Source of the DNA: Labedella populi
GTDB taxonomy: Bacteria > Actinomycetota > Actinomycetes > Actinomycetales > Microbacteriaceae
DNA length: 64,000 nt
Direction of reading: 5' to 3'
NCBI RefSeq assembly: GCF_004078655.1
Contig: NZ_RZNC01000003.1
Location: 496,001 to 560,000 of the forward strand
A model generated the notes under the pieces. That model saw only the letters and a list, made by a program, of their open reading frames with translations, ran no database searches and had not been told where the DNA came from. The position numbers and the translations under genes were made by a program. Of the stretch, positions 1 through 10,635 are shown piece by piece (position 1 is the first letter of the stretch; every line of letters starts with the position of its first letter).

Positions 1-2851
1 CGCCGACCTCTTCGAACAAGGAGTCGAAGTCGAAGCCGACGTTGCCGTTCTCCTCGTCGCGCTTGATCTTGACCGCCGATTCGACGGCCGACTCGTGCAC
101 TTCGACGAGCGCTCGCCTCGTGGCCCCCAGGGTGTCGAATGCTCCGGCCTTGATGAGCGACTCGATGGTCCTCTTGTTCGCGACGGGCAGCGGCACTTTG
201 CGGAGGAAGTCATGGAAGGACTCGAAGCGACCCTTCGCCTCGCGAGCCTGCCGGATGCCGTCGACGACGTTACCGCCGACGTTGCGCACCGCTCCGAGCC
301 CGAACCGGATGTCCTCACCCACCGCGGTGAAGAAGCCGATCGACTCGTTGACGTCCGGCGGCAGCACGTTGATGCCCATGCGGCGGCACTCGTTGAGGTA
401 CATCGCCATCTTGTCCTTCGAGTCCCCGACGGACGTGAGCAGCGCGGCCATGTACTCGGCCCGGTAGTGGGCCTTCAGGTACGCCGTCCAATAGCTGAGG
501 ACGCCGTAGGCCGCGGAGTGCGCCTTGTTGAACGCGTAGTCGGAGAACGGCAGGAGGATGTCCCACAGCATCTTCACGGCGTCGTCGGAGTAGCCGTTGG
601 CACGCATACCACCGGAGAAGCCCTCGAACTGCTTGTCCAGTTCGGATTTCTTCTTCTTGCCCATGGCACGGCGAAGGATGTCCGCTTGTCCGAGCGAGAA
701 CCCGGCGACCTTCTGGGCGATCGCCATCACCTGCTCCTGGTAGATGATGAGGCCATACGACGTGGACAGGATCTCTTCGAGCGGCTCGGCGAGCTGTGGA
801 TGGATCGGCGTGATCGGCTGCTGGCCGTTCTTGCGGAGGGCATAGTTGATGTGGGAGTTCGCACCCATGGGCCCCGGCCGGTACAGCGCGATGACGGCCG
901 AGATGTCCTCGAAGTTGTCCGGCTTCATGAGCCGCAGCAGGGACCGCATGGGACCGCCGTCGAGCTGGAACACCCCGAGGGTGTCTCCGCGGGAGAGGAG
1001 GGCGTACGCCTCGGGATCGTCGAGTTCGAGGTCTTCGAGAACCGGTCGGAATCCGCGGTTGGCCTCGATGTTGTCAAGCGCGTCGTCGATGATCGTGAGG
1101 TTGCGCAGCCCGAGGAAGTCCATCTTGATGAGGCCGAGCGACTCGCACGCGGGGTAGTCGAACTGCGTGACGATCTGACCGTCTTGCTCGCGCTTCATGA
1201 TGGGGATGATGTCGATGAGCGGGTCCGACGACATGATCACGCCGGCCGCGTGCACACCCCACTGGCGCTTGAGGTTCTCGAGCCCGAGAGCCGTGTCGAA
1301 GACGGTCTTCGCCTCCGGGTCGCTCTCGACCACCGCGCGGATGTCGGCGGCCTCCTTGAAACGGGGGTGGTCGCGATCGAAGATCCCCGTGAGCGGGATG
1401 TCCTTCCCCATGACGGCCGGCGGCATAGCCTTCGTGAGCTTCTCACCCATGCCGAACGGGAAGCCGAGGACACGGGACGAGTCCTTGAGTGCCTGCTTCG
1501 CCTTGATGGTTCCGTACGTCACGATCTGGGCGACACGTTCGTCGCCGTACTTGTCCGTGACGTACTTGATGACCTCGCCACGGCGACGCTCGTCGAAGTC
1601 GACGTCGAAGTCGGGCATCGACACGCGATCGGGATTGAGGAAGCGCTCGAAGATGAGGCCGTGCCGGAGGGGATCGAGGTCCGTGATACGCATCGCGTAC
1701 GCGGCCATCGAGCCGGCACCGGACCCACGGCCCGGGCCCACGCGGATGCCGTTGTTCTTCGACCAGTTGATGAAGTCGGCGACGACCAGGAAGTAGCCGG
1801 GGAAACCCATCTGCGTGATGACGCCGACCTCGTACGTGGCCTGAGCTCGGACCTCGGAGGGCACGCCGTCGGGATAGCGGACGTCGAGGCCGCGGTCGAC
1901 CTCCTTCACGAACCAGGACTCCTCGGTCTCGCCCTCGGGAACCGGGAAGCGGGGCATGTAGTTGGCGCTCGTGTTGAACTTCACGTCGCAACGCTCGGCG
2001 ATCGCGAGTGTGTTGTCGCACGCCTCCGGGTGGTCTCGGAAGATCTGACGCATCTCGGCGGCGGACTTGAGGTAGAACTCGTCCGCGTCGAACTTGAAGC
2101 GGTTGGGGTCGTCGAGGGTCGAGCCAGACTGGACGCACAACAGCGCCGCGTGCGACGTGGCGTCGTGCGCGTGGGTGTAGTGGAGGTCGTTCGTGGCGAC
2201 GAGCGGCAGCGAGAGCTCCTTGGCGAGTCGAAGGAGGTCGGTCATGATGCGTCGCTCGATGCCGAGGCCGTGGTCCATGATCTCGCAGAAGAAGTTCTCC
2301 GCCCCGAAGATGTCGCGGAAGTCCGCCGCGGCCTGACGAGCGGCCTCGTACTGGCCGAGCCGCAACCGCGTCTGCACCTCGCCGCTCGGGCAACCGGTGG
2401 TCGCGATGAGGCCGGACGAGTACGTCGACAGCAGCTCCCGGTCCATTCGGGGCTTGAAGTAGTAGCCCTCGATGGAGGCCTTCGACGACAACCGGAAGAG
2501 ATTGTGCATCCCCTCGGTGTTCTCGGCGAGGAGCGTCATGTGGGTGTACGCGCCCGAGCCCGAGACATCGTCCCCTCCCCCGTCGCCCCAGCGGACACGG
2601 GTGCGGTCCGTGCGGTGCGTGCCGGGCGTGAGGTACGCCTCCGTGCCGATGATCGGCTTGATGCCCGCGTCGGTCGCAGTCTTCCAGAAGTCGAAGGCCC
2701 CGAAGACGTTGCCGTGGTCGGTGATGGCGACGGCCGGCATCCCCTCGGTCACGGCGGCCTCGATGAGCGGCTTGACGCGAGCGGCGCCGTCGAGCATCGA
2801 GTACTCGCTGTGGACGTGCAGGTGGACGAAGGAGTCAGAGGTTCGAGTCAC
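1..2851 (-). CDS. dnaE: DNA polymerase III alpha subunit (3' end outside window)
   Basis: Replicative polymerase subunit that extends DNA in the replisome. About 950 N-terminal residues are visible and the C-terminal part lies beyond base 1. The N-terminus has the PHP-domain signature [12 protein letters not shown] (near residues 9-20). The polymerase catalytic motif PDFDVDFD lies near residues 409-416 and the [10 protein letters not shown] motif just before it. The GTG at 2851 is chosen because an in-frame TAG lies five codons upstream and GGAGAA sits directly before it. It is the last gene of the minus-strand division block and follows the RluD-type gene by 35 bases. Assignment to DnaE1 rather than DnaE2 is inferred from length and context. 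Confidence 0.96.
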   Translation of the reverse strand, partial: MTRTSDSFVHLHVHSEYSMLDGAARVKPLIEAAVTEGMPAVAITDHGNVFGAFDFWKTATDAGIKPIIGTEAYLTPGTHRTDRTRVRWGDGGGDDVSGSGAYTHMTLLAENTEGMHNLFRLSSKASIEGYYFKPRMDRELLSTYSSGLIATTGCPSGEVQTRLRLGQYEAARQAAADFRDIFGAENFFCEIMDHGLGIERRIMTDLLRLAKELSLPLVATNDLHYTHAHDATSHAALLCVQSGSTLDDPNRFKFDADEFYLKSAAEMRQIFRDHPEACDNTLAIAERCDVKFNTSANYMPRFPVPEGETEESWFVKEVDRGLDVRYPDGVPSEVRAQATYEVGVITQMGFPGYFLVVADFINWSKNNGIRVGPGRGSGAGSMAAYAMRITDLDPLRHGLIFERFLNPDRVSMPDFDVDFDERRRGEVIKYVTDKYGDERVAQIVTYGTIKAKQALKDSSRVLGFPFGMGEKLTKAMPPAVMGKDIPLTGIFDRDHPRFKEAADIRAVVESDPEAKTVFDTALGLENLKRQWGVHAAGVIMSSDPLIDIIPIMKREQDGQIVTQFDYPACESLGLIKMDFLGLRNLTIIDDALDNIEANRGFRPVLEDLELDDPEAYALLSRGDTLGVFQLDGGPMRSLLRLMKPDNFEDISAVIALYRPGPMGANSHINYALRKNGQQPITPIHPQLAEPLEEILSTSYGLIIYQEQVMAIAQKVAGFSLGQADILRRAMGKKKKSELDKQFEGFSGGMRANGYSDDAVKMLWDILLPFSDYAFNKAHSAAYGVLSYWTAYLKAHYRAEYMAALLTSVGDSKDKMAMYLNECRRMGINVLPPDVNESIGFFTAVGEDIRFGLGAVRNVGGNVVDGIRQAREAKGRFESFHDFLRKVPLPVANKRTIESLIKAGAFDTLGATRRALVEVHESAVESAVKIKRDEENGNVGFDFDSLFEEVG

Positions 2852-2886
2852 GGGTTCTCCGAACTAAGTGCGTGAGGGATGCCAGG

Positions 2887-3810
2887 CTAATCGGAACCCA
2901 CGACATCGAGGGCGTTCTGCAGATCCGGCGGGTAGGGCGAGGCGAACTCGACGGGTTCGCCGGACCCCGGGTGCACGAACCCGAGGCGGACGGCGTGCAG
3001 CCATTGCCGTGTGAGCCCGAGACGCTCCGACAACGAGGGATCGGCGCCGTAGAGGGGATCGCCGACGCACGGATGCCGCTGCGCCGACATGTGCACACGG
3101 ATCTGGTGTGTCCTCCCGGTCTCGAGGTGGATCTCGAGGAGCGTCGCACTCCGGAACGCCTCGAGCGTCTCGTAATGCGTCACCGACGGCTTACCCGCCG
3201 CCGTGATCGCGAACTTCCAGTCGGATTTGGGGTGCCGACCGATGGGGGCGTCGATGGTGCCCGCGAACGGGTCCGGGTGGCCCTGGACGAGGGCGTGGTA
3301 GATCTTGTCGACCTCGCGGTCATGGAACGCACGCTTCAACTCGGTGTACGCCCGCTCAGACTTGGCGACGACCATGAGTCCGCTCGTCCCGACGTCGAGA
3401 CGGTGGACGACGCCGGCGCGTTCCGCCGCTCCGGACGTCGAGATGCGGAAGCCCGCGGCGGCGAGGGCGCCGAGGACCGTCGGACCGTTCCATCCGACGG
3501 ACGGATGCGCGGCGACGCCGGCTGGCTTGTCGACCACGACGATGTCGTCGTCGTCGTGCACGATGCCGAGGTCGTCGACGGCGATCGGCACGATCGTCGC
3601 CTCGGCACGCGGCTGCCACACCACCTCGATCCACGCGCCCCCGGAGAGACGGTCCGACTTGCCGACGACGCGGCCATCGACGGTGACTCCGCCTGCCTCG
3701 ATGATCTCGGCCGCGAAGCTCCGGGAGAAACCGAGCATCTTCGCCAGAGCGGCGTCGACGCGGGAGCCCTCGAGACCGTCGGGGACGAAGAGCGAACGGG
3801 ATTCGCTCAC
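2887..3810 (-). CDS. rluD: RluD-family 23S rRNA pseudouridine synthase
   Basis: Converts uridine to pseudouridine in rRNA; RluD proteins act on the helix 69 loop of 23S rRNA. The 307-residue protein has an N-terminal S4 RNA-binding region (roughly residues 10-70), the [12 protein letters not shown] segment near residue 90 and the catalytic [11 protein letters not shown] motif near residue 137, whose Asp is the nucleophile in this family. The start is the GTG at 3810, one base after the lspA stop codon, so translation is probably coupled to lspA. A longer open frame runs upstream inside lspA but has no support. The exact target uridines cannot be read from the sequence. Confidence 0.93.
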   Translation of the reverse strand: MSESRSLFVPDGLEGSRVDAALAKMLGFSRSFAAEIIEAGGVTVDGRVVGKSDRLSGGAWIEVVWQPRAEATIVPIAVDDLGIVHDDDDIVVVDKPAGVAAHPSVGWNGPTVLGALAAAGFRISTSGAAERAGVVHRLDVGTSGLMVVAKSERAYTELKRAFHDREVDKIYHALVQGHPDPFAGTIDAPIGRHPKSDWKFAITAAGKPSVTHYETLEAFRSATLLEIHLETGRTHQIRVHMSAQRHPCVGDPLYGADPSLSERLGLTRQWLHAVRLGFVHPGSGEPVEFASPYPPDLQNALDVVGSD

Positions 3811-3811
3811 G

Positions 3812-4474
3812 TCAGGCCTTCGGCTCGCCGCGATCGACGGTCGACGCCGAGTCCGGTCCCGCGGAGGGCCCGCTCGCTCGCTCCGGGTCCCGGGGATCCG
3901 TCCCCTCTGCGTCGAGTCGGTCCAGCGACTCGTCTGCGGTCGGAGGAGCCACGTCATCCGAACGAGTCCGGGTTCCGTCGATGCCCACGCCGAGCAGCGT
4001 AAGCAGGATGAAGACGCCCATGCTCACGACGATCGCGATGTCCGCGACGTTGTAGATGGCCGGAAGCATCCACGGCGTCGAGATGAAGTCGACGACGTGT
4101 CCGAGTCCGAACGACGGCTCTCGGAAGATCCGGTCGGTCAGATTGCCGAGCACACCCCCGAGGAGCAGACCGAAGACGAGGGCCCAGAGCTTCGACCGGA
4201 TGCGGCGCGCGAGGACGATGATCGTCACGCTGACCGCTGCTGCGAGCAGGGAGAAGATCCACGTCGCCCCTTCGGCGAACGAGAAGGCCGCGCCCGGGTT
4301 ACGGACGTAGAAGAGAACGAGGAACTCCCCGAGGACGGGGACGCGCTCGCCCTCCGTCATCGAGGAGACGACGAGGTACTTCGTGAGCTGATCGAGCGCC
4401 AACGCCGACACAGCCACGACGGCGAGGACGAGGAGCGTCCGCCGCGTGGCTGTGTCGGTCGATCGAGTGGTCAA
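3812..4474 (-). CDS. lspA: Lipoprotein signal peptidase (signal peptidase II)
   Basis: Membrane aspartyl protease that cleaves the signal peptide of diacylated prolipoproteins. Hydrophobic segments lie near residues 13-29, 72-90, 96-112 and 139-162. The two catalytic aspartates are visible in NLTDR (Asp114) and NVADI (Asp145). The open frame begins with a TTG at 4474, 11 bases after the divIVA stop. After residue 165 it carries a 55-residue hydrophilic Asp/Pro-rich tail not needed by the family. The neighbour order lspA-rluD is common in bacteria. Confidence 0.95.
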   Translation of the reverse strand: MTTRSTDTATRRTLLVLAVVAVSALALDQLTKYLVVSSMTEGERVPVLGEFLVLFYVRNPGAAFSFAEGATWIFSLLAAAVSVTIIVLARRIRSKLWALVFGLLLGGVLGNLTDRIFREPSFGLGHVVDFISTPWMLPAIYNVADIAIVVSMGVFILLTLLGVGIDGTRTRSDDVAPPTADESLDRLDAEGTDPRDPERASGPSAGPDSASTVDRGEPKA

Positions 4475-4485
4475 GTCCCGGAACG

Positions 4486-5109
4486 TCAGTGGTTGTCGCC
4501 GACGGTGGCGGCGATTCCGCCCGTCGACGCAGCAGCACCGCTGTCGAGGTCGCGGAGCTGGCCCTCGATGTAGCTCCTGAGCTGTTCGCGGTACTCACGC
4601 TCGAAGGTCCGGAGCTCTTCGATCTCACGCTCGAGGACGGAACGCTGCTCGTTGAGCTTCGCGAGCTCCTCCTGCTGCTTGGCCTCTGCCTCGGCCACCA
4701 CACGAGCGGCCGTCGCGTTGCCCTCGGCGATGAGCTGGTCGCGCTTCTCGGCACCCTCGCGAACGTGCTCGTCGTGGAGACGACGGGCGAGGACGAGGAG
4801 GCTGTTGGAGCTCTCCGACTCGTCCGGGACGGGCGTGGCCTGGACCGGAGCCGGCACGGGCTCGGCCGCAGGTGCCGGTGCGGCGGCAGCGGGCTCGGGG
4901 CTCGACGCGGACTCGGCCGGAGCGGAGGACGAGGCGCCCGACTCGGCCTGCGAGAGCCGCTCCTGCAGGTCCTGATTCTCCTGGATCAGGCGGCGCAACT
5001 CGACGACGACCTCGTCGAGGAAGTCGTCGACCTCGTCCTGGTCGTAGCCCTCGCGGAACTTTGTCTGCTGGAACTGCTTGTTGACGACGTCTTCGGGCGT
5101 GAGCGCCAT
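4486..5109 (-). CDS. wag31: DivIVA / Wag31 polar growth protein
   Basis: Coiled-coil scaffold that marks negatively curved membrane at poles and septum and directs polar wall synthesis in actinobacteria. The 207-residue protein begins MALTPEDVVNKQFQQTKFRE, the conserved DivIVA membrane-binding start. It continues with a coiled coil to about residue 60, an Ala/Pro/Ser-rich linker (about 62-100) and a long C-terminal coiled coil (about 105-190). A TACCGT -10 box about 35 bases upstream suggests it has its own promoter as well as read-through from ftsZ. Wag31 is a known Ser/Thr kinase target in mycobacteria; the phosphosite here is not resolved. Confidence 0.95.
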   Translation of the reverse strand: MALTPEDVVNKQFQQTKFREGYDQDEVDDFLDEVVVELRRLIQENQDLQERLSQAESGASSSAPAESASSPEPAAAAPAPAAEPVPAPVQATPVPDESESSNSLLVLARRLHDEHVREGAEKRDQLIAEGNATAARVVAEAEAKQQEELAKLNEQRSVLEREIEELRTFEREYREQLRSYIEGQLRDLDSGAAASTGGIAATVGDNH

Positions 5110-5114
5110 GGCGT

Positions 5115-5226
5115 ACCACCTTCACTTGTTTCGATCGGAATGACCTTGCAACGGTAGCAAACCCTGACACGGCTCGACGCCGCCCAGGGCCGCGTGGCGT
5201 GCGGCCTCCCCCAGAATACAGGGGGG
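5115..5226 (-). promoter_or_regulatory. Upstream region of wag31 with promoter and stem-loops
   Basis: Reading on the minus strand, the 120-base gap after yggT first shows a stem CCCCC/GGGGG with a short AT-richer loop, then a stem GGCCGC/GCGGCC (5188-5193 and 5201-5206). A TACCGT -10-like box follows at 5156-5151. The stems may terminate or attenuate yggT transcripts before wag31 is started again. There is no clear U-run, so terminator activity is inferred. Confidence 0.45.
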
Positions 5227-5231
5227 CGAGC

Positions 5232-5531
5232 TCAGCGGATGAAACCGACCAGAATCATCGCGACGAGCACGCAGAGCATGGTGAGGGTCCACCCGAAGTC
5301 CAACGCCGCTCGACCCACCCGGACCGGCGGAAGCACCCGGCGGAAGAATCGGATCGGAGGATCTGTGAGGAAATAGACGGCCTCGGCCGCGACGAGCCCG
5401 ACACCGGACGGTCGCCAGGAACGGTTGAACGTCCTCACGAGGTCGAGGATGAACCTCGCCCACATGACCAGCAGGTAGATGAGCAGGGCGGCGTAGAGGA
5501 TGTTCCCGATGAGGGGGATGATCGTGCCCAC
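5232..5531 (-). CDS. YggT family membrane protein
   Basis: Small integral membrane protein (99 residues) with two hydrophobic regions, about 3-30 and 72-96, flanking an amphipathic stretch ending in DPPIRFFRRVLPP, the typical YggT repeat. Its gene sits between sepF and wag31, as in many actinobacteria (Rv2146c position), which suggests a role at the division or growth zone. Biochemical function is unknown for the family. It begins 8 bases after the sepF stop, so it is probably co-transcribed with it. Confidence 0.92.
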   Translation of the reverse strand: MGTIIPLIGNILYAALLIYLLVMWARFILDLVRTFNRSWRPSGVGLVAAEAVYFLTDPPIRFFRRVLPPVRVGRAALDFGWTLTMLCVLVAMILVGFIR

Positions 5532-5539
5532 CCCCGTCG

Positions 5540-6022
5540 TCAGCGCTGAGCGAAGAAGGTGGCGTCGGTCTCCGCCGGCTGCGCGTCCTGGTCGCCCGAG
5601 ATGGAGACGTGGGACGGAGACAGGAGGAACACCTTGTTGGTGACGCGCTCGATCTTGCCGTAGAGCCCTTGCGACAGCCCGCTCGCGAAATCGATGAGGC
5701 GGCGCGCGTCGGCGTCGCTCATCTGCGAGAGGTTGATGATGACGGGGACGCCGTCGCGGAAGCTCTCGGCGATGACCTGTGCGTCGCGGTACTGCTTCGG
5801 GTGCACGGTCAGGATCTCGTTGAGCTCGCTCGGAGCCGGCTGACGCACGGGTGCCGGCGCCTTACGCAGAGGAGTCACGGGAGCCTTGACCTCCGAGGCC
5901 TGGTGCTGCTGGGGGCGAGGGTTCTCGTTCGCGGGCTTCTGCTCGGCGGAGGGCTCGTCGTAGTCGAGCTCCTCGTCGGCGAGTCCGAGGTAGACCATCG
6001 TCTTCTTGAGCGGGTTGGACAT
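5540..6022 (-). CDS. sepF: SepF, membrane anchor for FtsZ
   Basis: Cytoplasmic protein that binds the FtsZ tail and tethers the Z-ring to the membrane; in actinobacteria, which lack FtsA, it is the main anchor. The 160-residue protein starts with an amphipathic helix ([19 protein letters not shown]). A flexible Pro/Gln-rich linker follows to about residue 65, then the globular SepF domain (about 66-150) with the [19 protein letters not shown] segment. Position just downstream of ftsZ-yggS fits the family. It lies 36 bases after the yggS stop. Confidence 0.96.
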   Translation of the reverse strand: MSNPLKKTMVYLGLADEELDYDEPSAEQKPANENPRPQQHQASEVKAPVTPLRKAPAPVRQPAPSELNEILTVHPKQYRDAQVIAESFRDGVPVIINLSQMSDADARRLIDFASGLSQGLYGKIERVTNKVFLLSPSHVSISGDQDAQPAETDATFFAQR

Positions 6023-6058
6023 CAGTACCTCCGTCGTGCGGTTGCTTCCTCTTCGAGG

Positions 6059-6733
6059 TTAGGGTGTCGGCGGTCGATTGCCCGTGATTGCCGTTCCGAC
6101 TCGCAGGTGTGTCGCGCCTTCGAGAATCGCCTCGGCGAAGTCGCCACTCATCCCCGCGGAGATGGAGGACGCGGAAGGCTCGATCGCCTGGACGCGTTCG
6201 GAGATCGCCCGCAGTCGCGCGAAAGCCGAACGCGGCTCCTCTCCGAGCGGAGCGACGGCCATCACGCCGACAAGGGAGAGATTCCGCGAGGCCACGACGC
6301 GTTCCGCGAGTCGCTCCACGTCGCCCGGAGCCACACCGCCACGATGCTCGTCGTCGCTCAGCGCGACCTGGATGAAGCACCCGACGGGCGTCTCCGCTCC
6401 GTCGAGGGCGTCGACGACGGAGTCCCGGTCGACGGAGTGGACGACGCGCGCGTATCGGGCGACCCTGCGGGCCTTCTTCGACTGGAGCTGCCCGACGAAA
6501 TGCCACGTGAGGTCGTGGAGTGTCTCGAGGGCTGCCGCCTTCGCCTCCGCCTCCTGGTGCCGGTTCTCCCCGACGTCGCGTATGCCGGCCGCATACAACT
6601 GCGCGACGAGTTCGGCAGGGTGGAACTTGGTGACGGCGATCACGGTGATCTCGTCCATCGCGCGTCCCGCGCGATCGGCCGCCCGGGACACCTGCTCCCG
6701 GACGGCCGTGACGCGCTCGTCGATCTGCGACAT
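6059..6733 (-). CDS. yggS: YggS/PLPBP pyridoxal-phosphate homeostasis protein
   Basis: PLP-binding protein of the alanine-racemase-like barrel fold that controls vitamin B6 and amino acid balance; it has no known catalytic turnover. The 224-residue protein has the PLP-lysine motif VTKFHP near residue 36, GENRHQEA near residue 55 and WHFVGQLQSKK near residue 77, all typical of the family. It begins only 3 bases after the ftsZ stop codon. In many actinobacteria a yfiH/pgeF gene lies between ftsZ and yggS; here there is no room for it. Confidence 0.95.
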   Translation of the reverse strand: MSQIDERVTAVREQVSRAADRAGRAMDEITVIAVTKFHPAELVAQLYAAGIRDVGENRHQEAEAKAAALETLHDLTWHFVGQLQSKKARRVARYARVVHSVDRDSVVDALDGAETPVGCFIQVALSDDEHRGGVAPGDVERLAERVVASRNLSLVGVMAVAPLGEEPRSAFARLRAISERVQAIEPSASSISAGMSGDFAEAILEGATHLRVGTAITGNRPPTP

Positions 6734-6736
6734 CGC

Positions 6737-7951
6737 CTACTTCAAGAAGTCGGGGATGTCGAGCTCGTCCTCGTCGGCGAAGGCCGCGTCGTGACCCGGG
6801 GTCGAGACGGGCACGCGCTCGTAGGAGCCGGTACTCGGCCGCTCCGGCTCACGCCGGGGCTCGGGAGTCGACGCCACGGGAACGGAGTGTGTCGCGGGAG
6901 CGGAGGACGGCGCGGCCGGTGCCTCCGGCTCGGCCGCCGTCATGACGCCGCCCGTCGTGAGGATCCCCGACGCGGCAGCGCCCTCGAGCGCACGGGTCGG
7001 AGGCTCTCCCCCGTCGAACCCGGCCGCGATGACGGTGACTCGGACCTCGTCACCGAGCGTGTCGTCGATGACGGCACCGAAGATGATGTTCGCCTCCGGG
7101 TGCACCGCCTCTTGAACGAGACGCGCCGCGTCGTTGATCTCGAAGATACCGAGGTTCGATCCGCCCTGGATGGACAACAGGACACCATGAGCGCCCTCGA
7201 TGCTCGCCTCGAGCAACGGTGACGCGACTGCCAACTCCGCGGCCTTGATGGCGCGATCCGCCCCCCGGGAGGAACCGATCCCCATGAGGGCGGAGCCGGC
7301 GCCCTGCATCACCGACTTGACGTCCGCGAAGTCGAGGTTGATGAGGCCGGGGGTCGTGATGAGATCCGTGATGCCCTGGACACCGGCGAGGAGGACCTGA
7401 TCGGCGGTGGCGAAGGCCTCGAGCATACTGATACCGCGGTCGCTGATCTCGAGGAGGCGGTCGTTCGGCACCACGATGAGGGTGTCGACCTCTTCCTTCA
7501 GGCGCGCGACACCGGCCTCGGCCTGACCCTGGCGACGGCGGCCCTCGAAGCCGAAGGGCTTCGTGACGACGCCGATCGTGAGAGCACCGATCGACTTCGC
7601 GATGCGCGCGACGACGGGCGCGCCTCCCGTTCCCGTTCCGCCGCCCTCACCCGCCGTGACGAAGACCATGTCGGCGCCCGCGAGGGCCTCCTCGATCTCC
7701 TCGGCGTGGTCCTCCGCGGCACGGCGACCCACCTCCGGGTCCGCCCCGGCGCCGAGTCCGCGCGTGAGATCACGACCGACGTCGAGCTTCACGTCGGCGT
7801 CGCTCATGAGCAGCGCCTGCGCGTCGGTATTGATCGCGATGAACTCGACTCCGCGGAGCCCGATCTCGATCATGCGGTTGACGGCGTTCACGCCGCCACC
7901 GCCGATGCCGACGACCTTGATCACTGCAAGGTAGTTCTGGTTTGTCGTCAC
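6737..7951 (-). CDS. ftsZ: Cell division GTPase FtsZ
   Basis: Tubulin-like GTPase that forms the Z-ring. The 404-residue protein has the N-terminal nucleotide-binding [13 protein letters not shown], the tubulin signature [12 protein letters not shown] near residue 105, and the synergy-loop segment [10 protein letters not shown] near residue 205. A variable linker follows (about 320-385). The C-terminal peptide ends ELDIPDFLK, the docking site used by SepF. The GTG start at 7951 has a GGAGG five bases upstream. An inverted repeat at 7968-7998 sits just upstream of this ribosome site and may control expression. Confidence 0.97.
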   Translation of the reverse strand: MTTNQNYLAVIKVVGIGGGGVNAVNRMIEIGLRGVEFIAINTDAQALLMSDADVKLDVGRDLTRGLGAGADPEVGRRAAEDHAEEIEEALAGADMVFVTAGEGGGTGTGGAPVVARIAKSIGALTIGVVTKPFGFEGRRRQGQAEAGVARLKEEVDTLIVVPNDRLLEISDRGISMLEAFATADQVLLAGVQGITDLITTPGLINLDFADVKSVMQGAGSALMGIGSSRGADRAIKAAELAVASPLLEASIEGAHGVLLSIQGGSNLGIFEINDAARLVQEAVHPEANIIFGAVIDDTLGDEVRVTVIAAGFDGGEPPTRALEGAAASGILTTGGVMTAAEPEAPAAPSSAPATHSVPVASTPEPRREPERPSTGSYERVPVSTPGHDAAFADEDELDIPDFLK

Positions 7952-7967
7952 GTCCGCCTCCGGTGAG

Positions 7968-7998
7968 AACTTTCAACCTCAGGTTCAGGGTTAAAGTT
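7968..7998. promoter_or_regulatory. Inverted repeat upstream of ftsZ, candidate operator
   Basis: Two 12-base arms, AACTTTCAACCT (7968-7979) and AGGGTTAAAGTT (7987-7998), match as an inverted repeat at 10 of 12 positions, separated by 7 bases. A nested perfect 11-base palindrome AACCTCAGGTT occupies 7975-7985. The region is much richer in A/T than its surroundings and lies 17-47 bases before the ftsZ GTG. TAACTT on the minus strand (8000-7995) could serve as a -10 box, which would put the dyad over the transcription start. FtsR, encoded at 39403-40110, is a possible binder by family role only. Confidence 0.5.
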
Positions 7999-8160
7999 AT
8001 GCTCAGTATGCATTTCCTGATTCAGACGTTATGCGCGGATGGGCGCGCCCGTCGGACGCGCCACAGCGTGTCGCGAGATGAGTCGTGCAATCGGCGCCGG
8101 GCGGGGTCCGACGACCCGGGCGCGTCGTGACACGGGTTCCGATGGGGACGCGACGGTCGA

Positions 8161-9195
8161 TCAGCGCGGGTCGATGACGACGGAGTCGGGGCTCGAGACG
8201 TCGTACCGGGCGACCGACTCAGCGGGGTAGCGCGCCATGAGTGTCTGCAGGGCGATGGCCTTCGCCGCGGAGTCCTCCGCACTCCCCCAGGTCACGACGG
8301 CACCGTTGCCCGCGAGCGTCAGCGTGACATCGTCGACCGTCGTCGCCGTCACCTCGTCGACCGTCGGGAGGACGTCCGCCGGAAGCGAGCGGAGGACGGC
8401 AGCGGCCGCCGCGAAGCCCGAGGAGTCCGGATCGCCGTCGAACACGATGAGTGGGTATCCCTCGGGCCGGTCAGGGCTCGAGGACAAGACCACGCCGGCG
8501 GTGTCGACGAGGTCGAACGACTCACCATCGGTGATGAGGCCGACCGGCTGCCGCTCGACGATGCGGATCACGAGGGTGCTCGGCGGTCGCGACTCGACCG
8601 AGTAGCTCTGGATGAGCGGATAGGCGACGAGGGCCGCCTTGATCGCGCTCTGGTCGACGAGCGGAAGCGGAGTGCCCTGCTGCCCCTCGAGGTCGCGCAC
8701 GATGAGATCCGAGCTCACGAGCCGCGCACCCTCGACCTGGATCTCGCGGACGGCCATGAGCGGGGTGTACGCGGCGCCCACGCACGCCGCGGCAAGCGCG
8801 AGCACGCCGCCCACGGACGCCGTCCAGACCACACGCCGCCGTCGCGATCCCGCCGTGAATCGACGGACCTCCTCGCGCTCCCGGCGCCGGCGCGCGCGCG
8901 CCGCTCGCCACACGCTCACCCTGGCGTCATTCGCTCCCCCGCCCGCGCGTTCGTCGCGACCGCGTGGGTACTCGTCGTCCTCCGCCGCTGTCAGGGGAAG
9001 GACGACCGGGCCCGTGACATCGTCACCAGGCGACGTCGCCGAGCCGAAACGGGCGAGCAGTCGGCGGGCGGGCCGATCCTCGCGGCGCTCGCGCTCCCGC
9101 GCGTCCGCCGCAGACTCCGAAGGGGACTCCGGCTCGGCCGGCGGACGCGGGGGCCGCGATGAGGATGGCCGCGGAACCCCGGAGGGCCGTTTCAC
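8161..9195 (-). CDS. ftsQ: Cell division protein FtsQ
   Basis: Bitopic membrane protein of the FtsQ-FtsB-FtsL subcomplex that couples the Z-ring to septal wall synthesis. The 344-residue protein has a long, basic, Pro/Arg/Glu-rich cytoplasmic region (1-125), one transmembrane helix (about 127-148), a POTRA domain starting [15 protein letters not shown] near residue 155, and a C-terminal FtsQ beta domain. Its GTG start overlaps the murC stop as GTGA, indicating coupled translation. The long N-terminal tail is typical of actinobacterial FtsQ. Confidence 0.93.
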   Translation of the reverse strand: MKRPSGVPRPSSSRPPRPPAEPESPSESAADARERERREDRPARRLLARFGSATSPGDDVTGPVVLPLTAAEDDEYPRGRDERAGGGANDARVSVWRAARARRRREREEVRRFTAGSRRRRVVWTASVGGVLALAAACVGAAYTPLMAVREIQVEGARLVSSDLIVRDLEGQQGTPLPLVDQSAIKAALVAYPLIQSYSVESRPPSTLVIRIVERQPVGLITDGESFDLVDTAGVVLSSSPDRPEGYPLIVFDGDPDSSGFAAAAAVLRSLPADVLPTVDEVTATTVDDVTLTLAGNGAVVTWGSAEDSAAKAIALQTLMARYPAESVARYDVSSPDSVVIDPR

Positions 9196-10601
9196 CGGGA
9201 CGTCCCCGTGTGCACCTTCTCGAGAGAGCCGAGCAGCTGAGGGACGATCCGGTAGACGTCACCGCACCCGAGTGTCACGACGTAGTCGCCCGGCCGTGCG
9301 ATCTCGGCGACCCTGTCCGCGGCGGCCTGCCAATCGGCGATGAAGTCCACGCTCGCGGCGTCCGAGAAGCGTTCGGAGACGAGCGCACCGGTCACTCCCG
9401 GCTCGGGGTCCTCTCGCGCGCCGTAGACGTCCAAGACGATCGTGTGGTCGGCGCGCGACTCGAGGACTTCGGCGAACTCCCGCGCGAACATCCTGGTCCG
9501 GCTGTAGAGGTGGGGCTGGTGGACGGCGATGATCCGCCCCTCGCCGACGACCGTGCGCGCCGCGGAGAGCGCGGCGTCGACCTCGGTCGGGTGATGGGCG
9601 TAGTCGTCGAAGACGCTCACGCCGTCCACCGTGCCGTGCAGCTCGAAGCGCCGCTTCGTGCCGCCGAACCCCGCGATGGCGTCGAGGACGGCTTGCGGCT
9701 CGAAGCCGAGACCCGTGAGCACCGCGAATGCGCCGGCGGCGTTGATCGCGTTGTGCCGCCCGGGAACGGAGAGCGAGCCGCTGTAGCTGGACCCCCCTGC
9801 CTCGACAGTGAAGCGCACGGGGCCGTCGGTGATGATGTCGTGCACCCGCACGTCCGCGTCCTCCGCCTCGCCGAACGTCACGACGCGGGAGTGGGACAGC
9901 CTCCGCGTGACCGCGACCGCGCCGGGATCATCGGAGGACACGACCACGAGCTCGGTCGCCGCATCGGCGAAGTCCACGAAGGCCTGCTGGAACGCCTCGA
10001 GCGAACCGTAGTGGTCGAGGTGGTCGGGATCGACATTCGTGATGAGGGCGACCGCCGTGTCGTACAGGAGGAACGACCCATCCGACTCGTCGGCCTCGAC
10101 GACGAACAGCTCGTCGGAGCCCCACGCGGAACTCGTGCCCAGCGTCTCGATGACCCCGCCGTTGACGTAGCTCGGGTCGGCCCCGAGACCGAGGAGAGCA
10201 GTGACGATCATGCCGGTCGAGGTCGTCTTGCCGTGCGCTCCCGCAACCGACACGAGTCGCCGGGAGCGGATGAGCCACGCGAGCGCCTGCGAGCGGTGGA
10301 GGACGGGGATCCCACGTTCCTTCGCGAGCAGGTATTCGGGGTTGTCGGACCACAACGCACCCGTCACGACGAGTGTGTCGGCGTCACCCACGTTGGCGGC
10401 GTCGTGTCCGATGGTGACGACGGCGCCGAGGGAACGCAGCGACTCCGTCGCGGCCGACTCCCGGGAGTCGGACCCGGAGACGGTCGCGCCGGACTCGATG
10501 AAGAGCTTCGCGATTCCGCTCATCCCCGAGCCGCCGATGCCGACGAAGTGGACGGACCCGAGCTCGTCGGGGATCTCGATGGAGAAGTCTGGCTTGATCA
10601 C
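9192..10601 (-). CDS. murC: UDP-N-acetylmuramate--L-alanine ligase
   Basis: Adds the first residue of the peptidoglycan stem peptide to UDP-MurNAc using ATP. The 469-residue protein shows the Rossmann start [17 protein letters not shown] (about 19), the P-loop [11 protein letters not shown] near residue 118, [11 protein letters not shown] near residue 173 and [11 protein letters not shown] near residue 193. Family members add L-Ala; in group-B peptidoglycan species the first residue can be Gly, and the sequence alone does not tell which is used. GTG start at 10601; the 34-base gap from the murG stop contains no ribosome site stronger than its surroundings. Confidence 0.96.
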   Translation of the reverse strand: MIKPDFSIEIPDELGSVHFVGIGGSGMSGIAKLFIESGATVSGSDSRESAATESLRSLGAVVTIGHDAANVGDADTLVVTGALWSDNPEYLLAKERGIPVLHRSQALAWLIRSRRLVSVAGAHGKTTSTGMIVTALLGLGADPSYVNGGVIETLGTSSAWGSDELFVVEADESDGSFLLYDTAVALITNVDPDHLDHYGSLEAFQQAFVDFADAATELVVVSSDDPGAVAVTRRLSHSRVVTFGEAEDADVRVHDIITDGPVRFTVEAGGSSYSGSLSVPGRHNAINAAGAFAVLTGLGFEPQAVLDAIAGFGGTKRRFELHGTVDGVSVFDDYAHHPTEVDAALSAARTVVGEGRIIAVHQPHLYSRTRMFAREFAEVLESRADHTIVLDVYGAREDPEPGVTGALVSERFSDAASVDFIADWQAAADRVAEIARPGDYVVTLGCGDVYRIVPQLLGSLEKVHTGTSR

Positions 10602-10635
10602 GACGTTCTTCTTTCTGGTGACGGGCTCTTGATGA

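Noticed and set aside
95-2875. 926-residue open frame on the plus strand
   Set aside because: It is antisense to dnaE, whose protein has all expected motifs. The frame is open only because of high GC at third positions and its translation has no recognisable domain.
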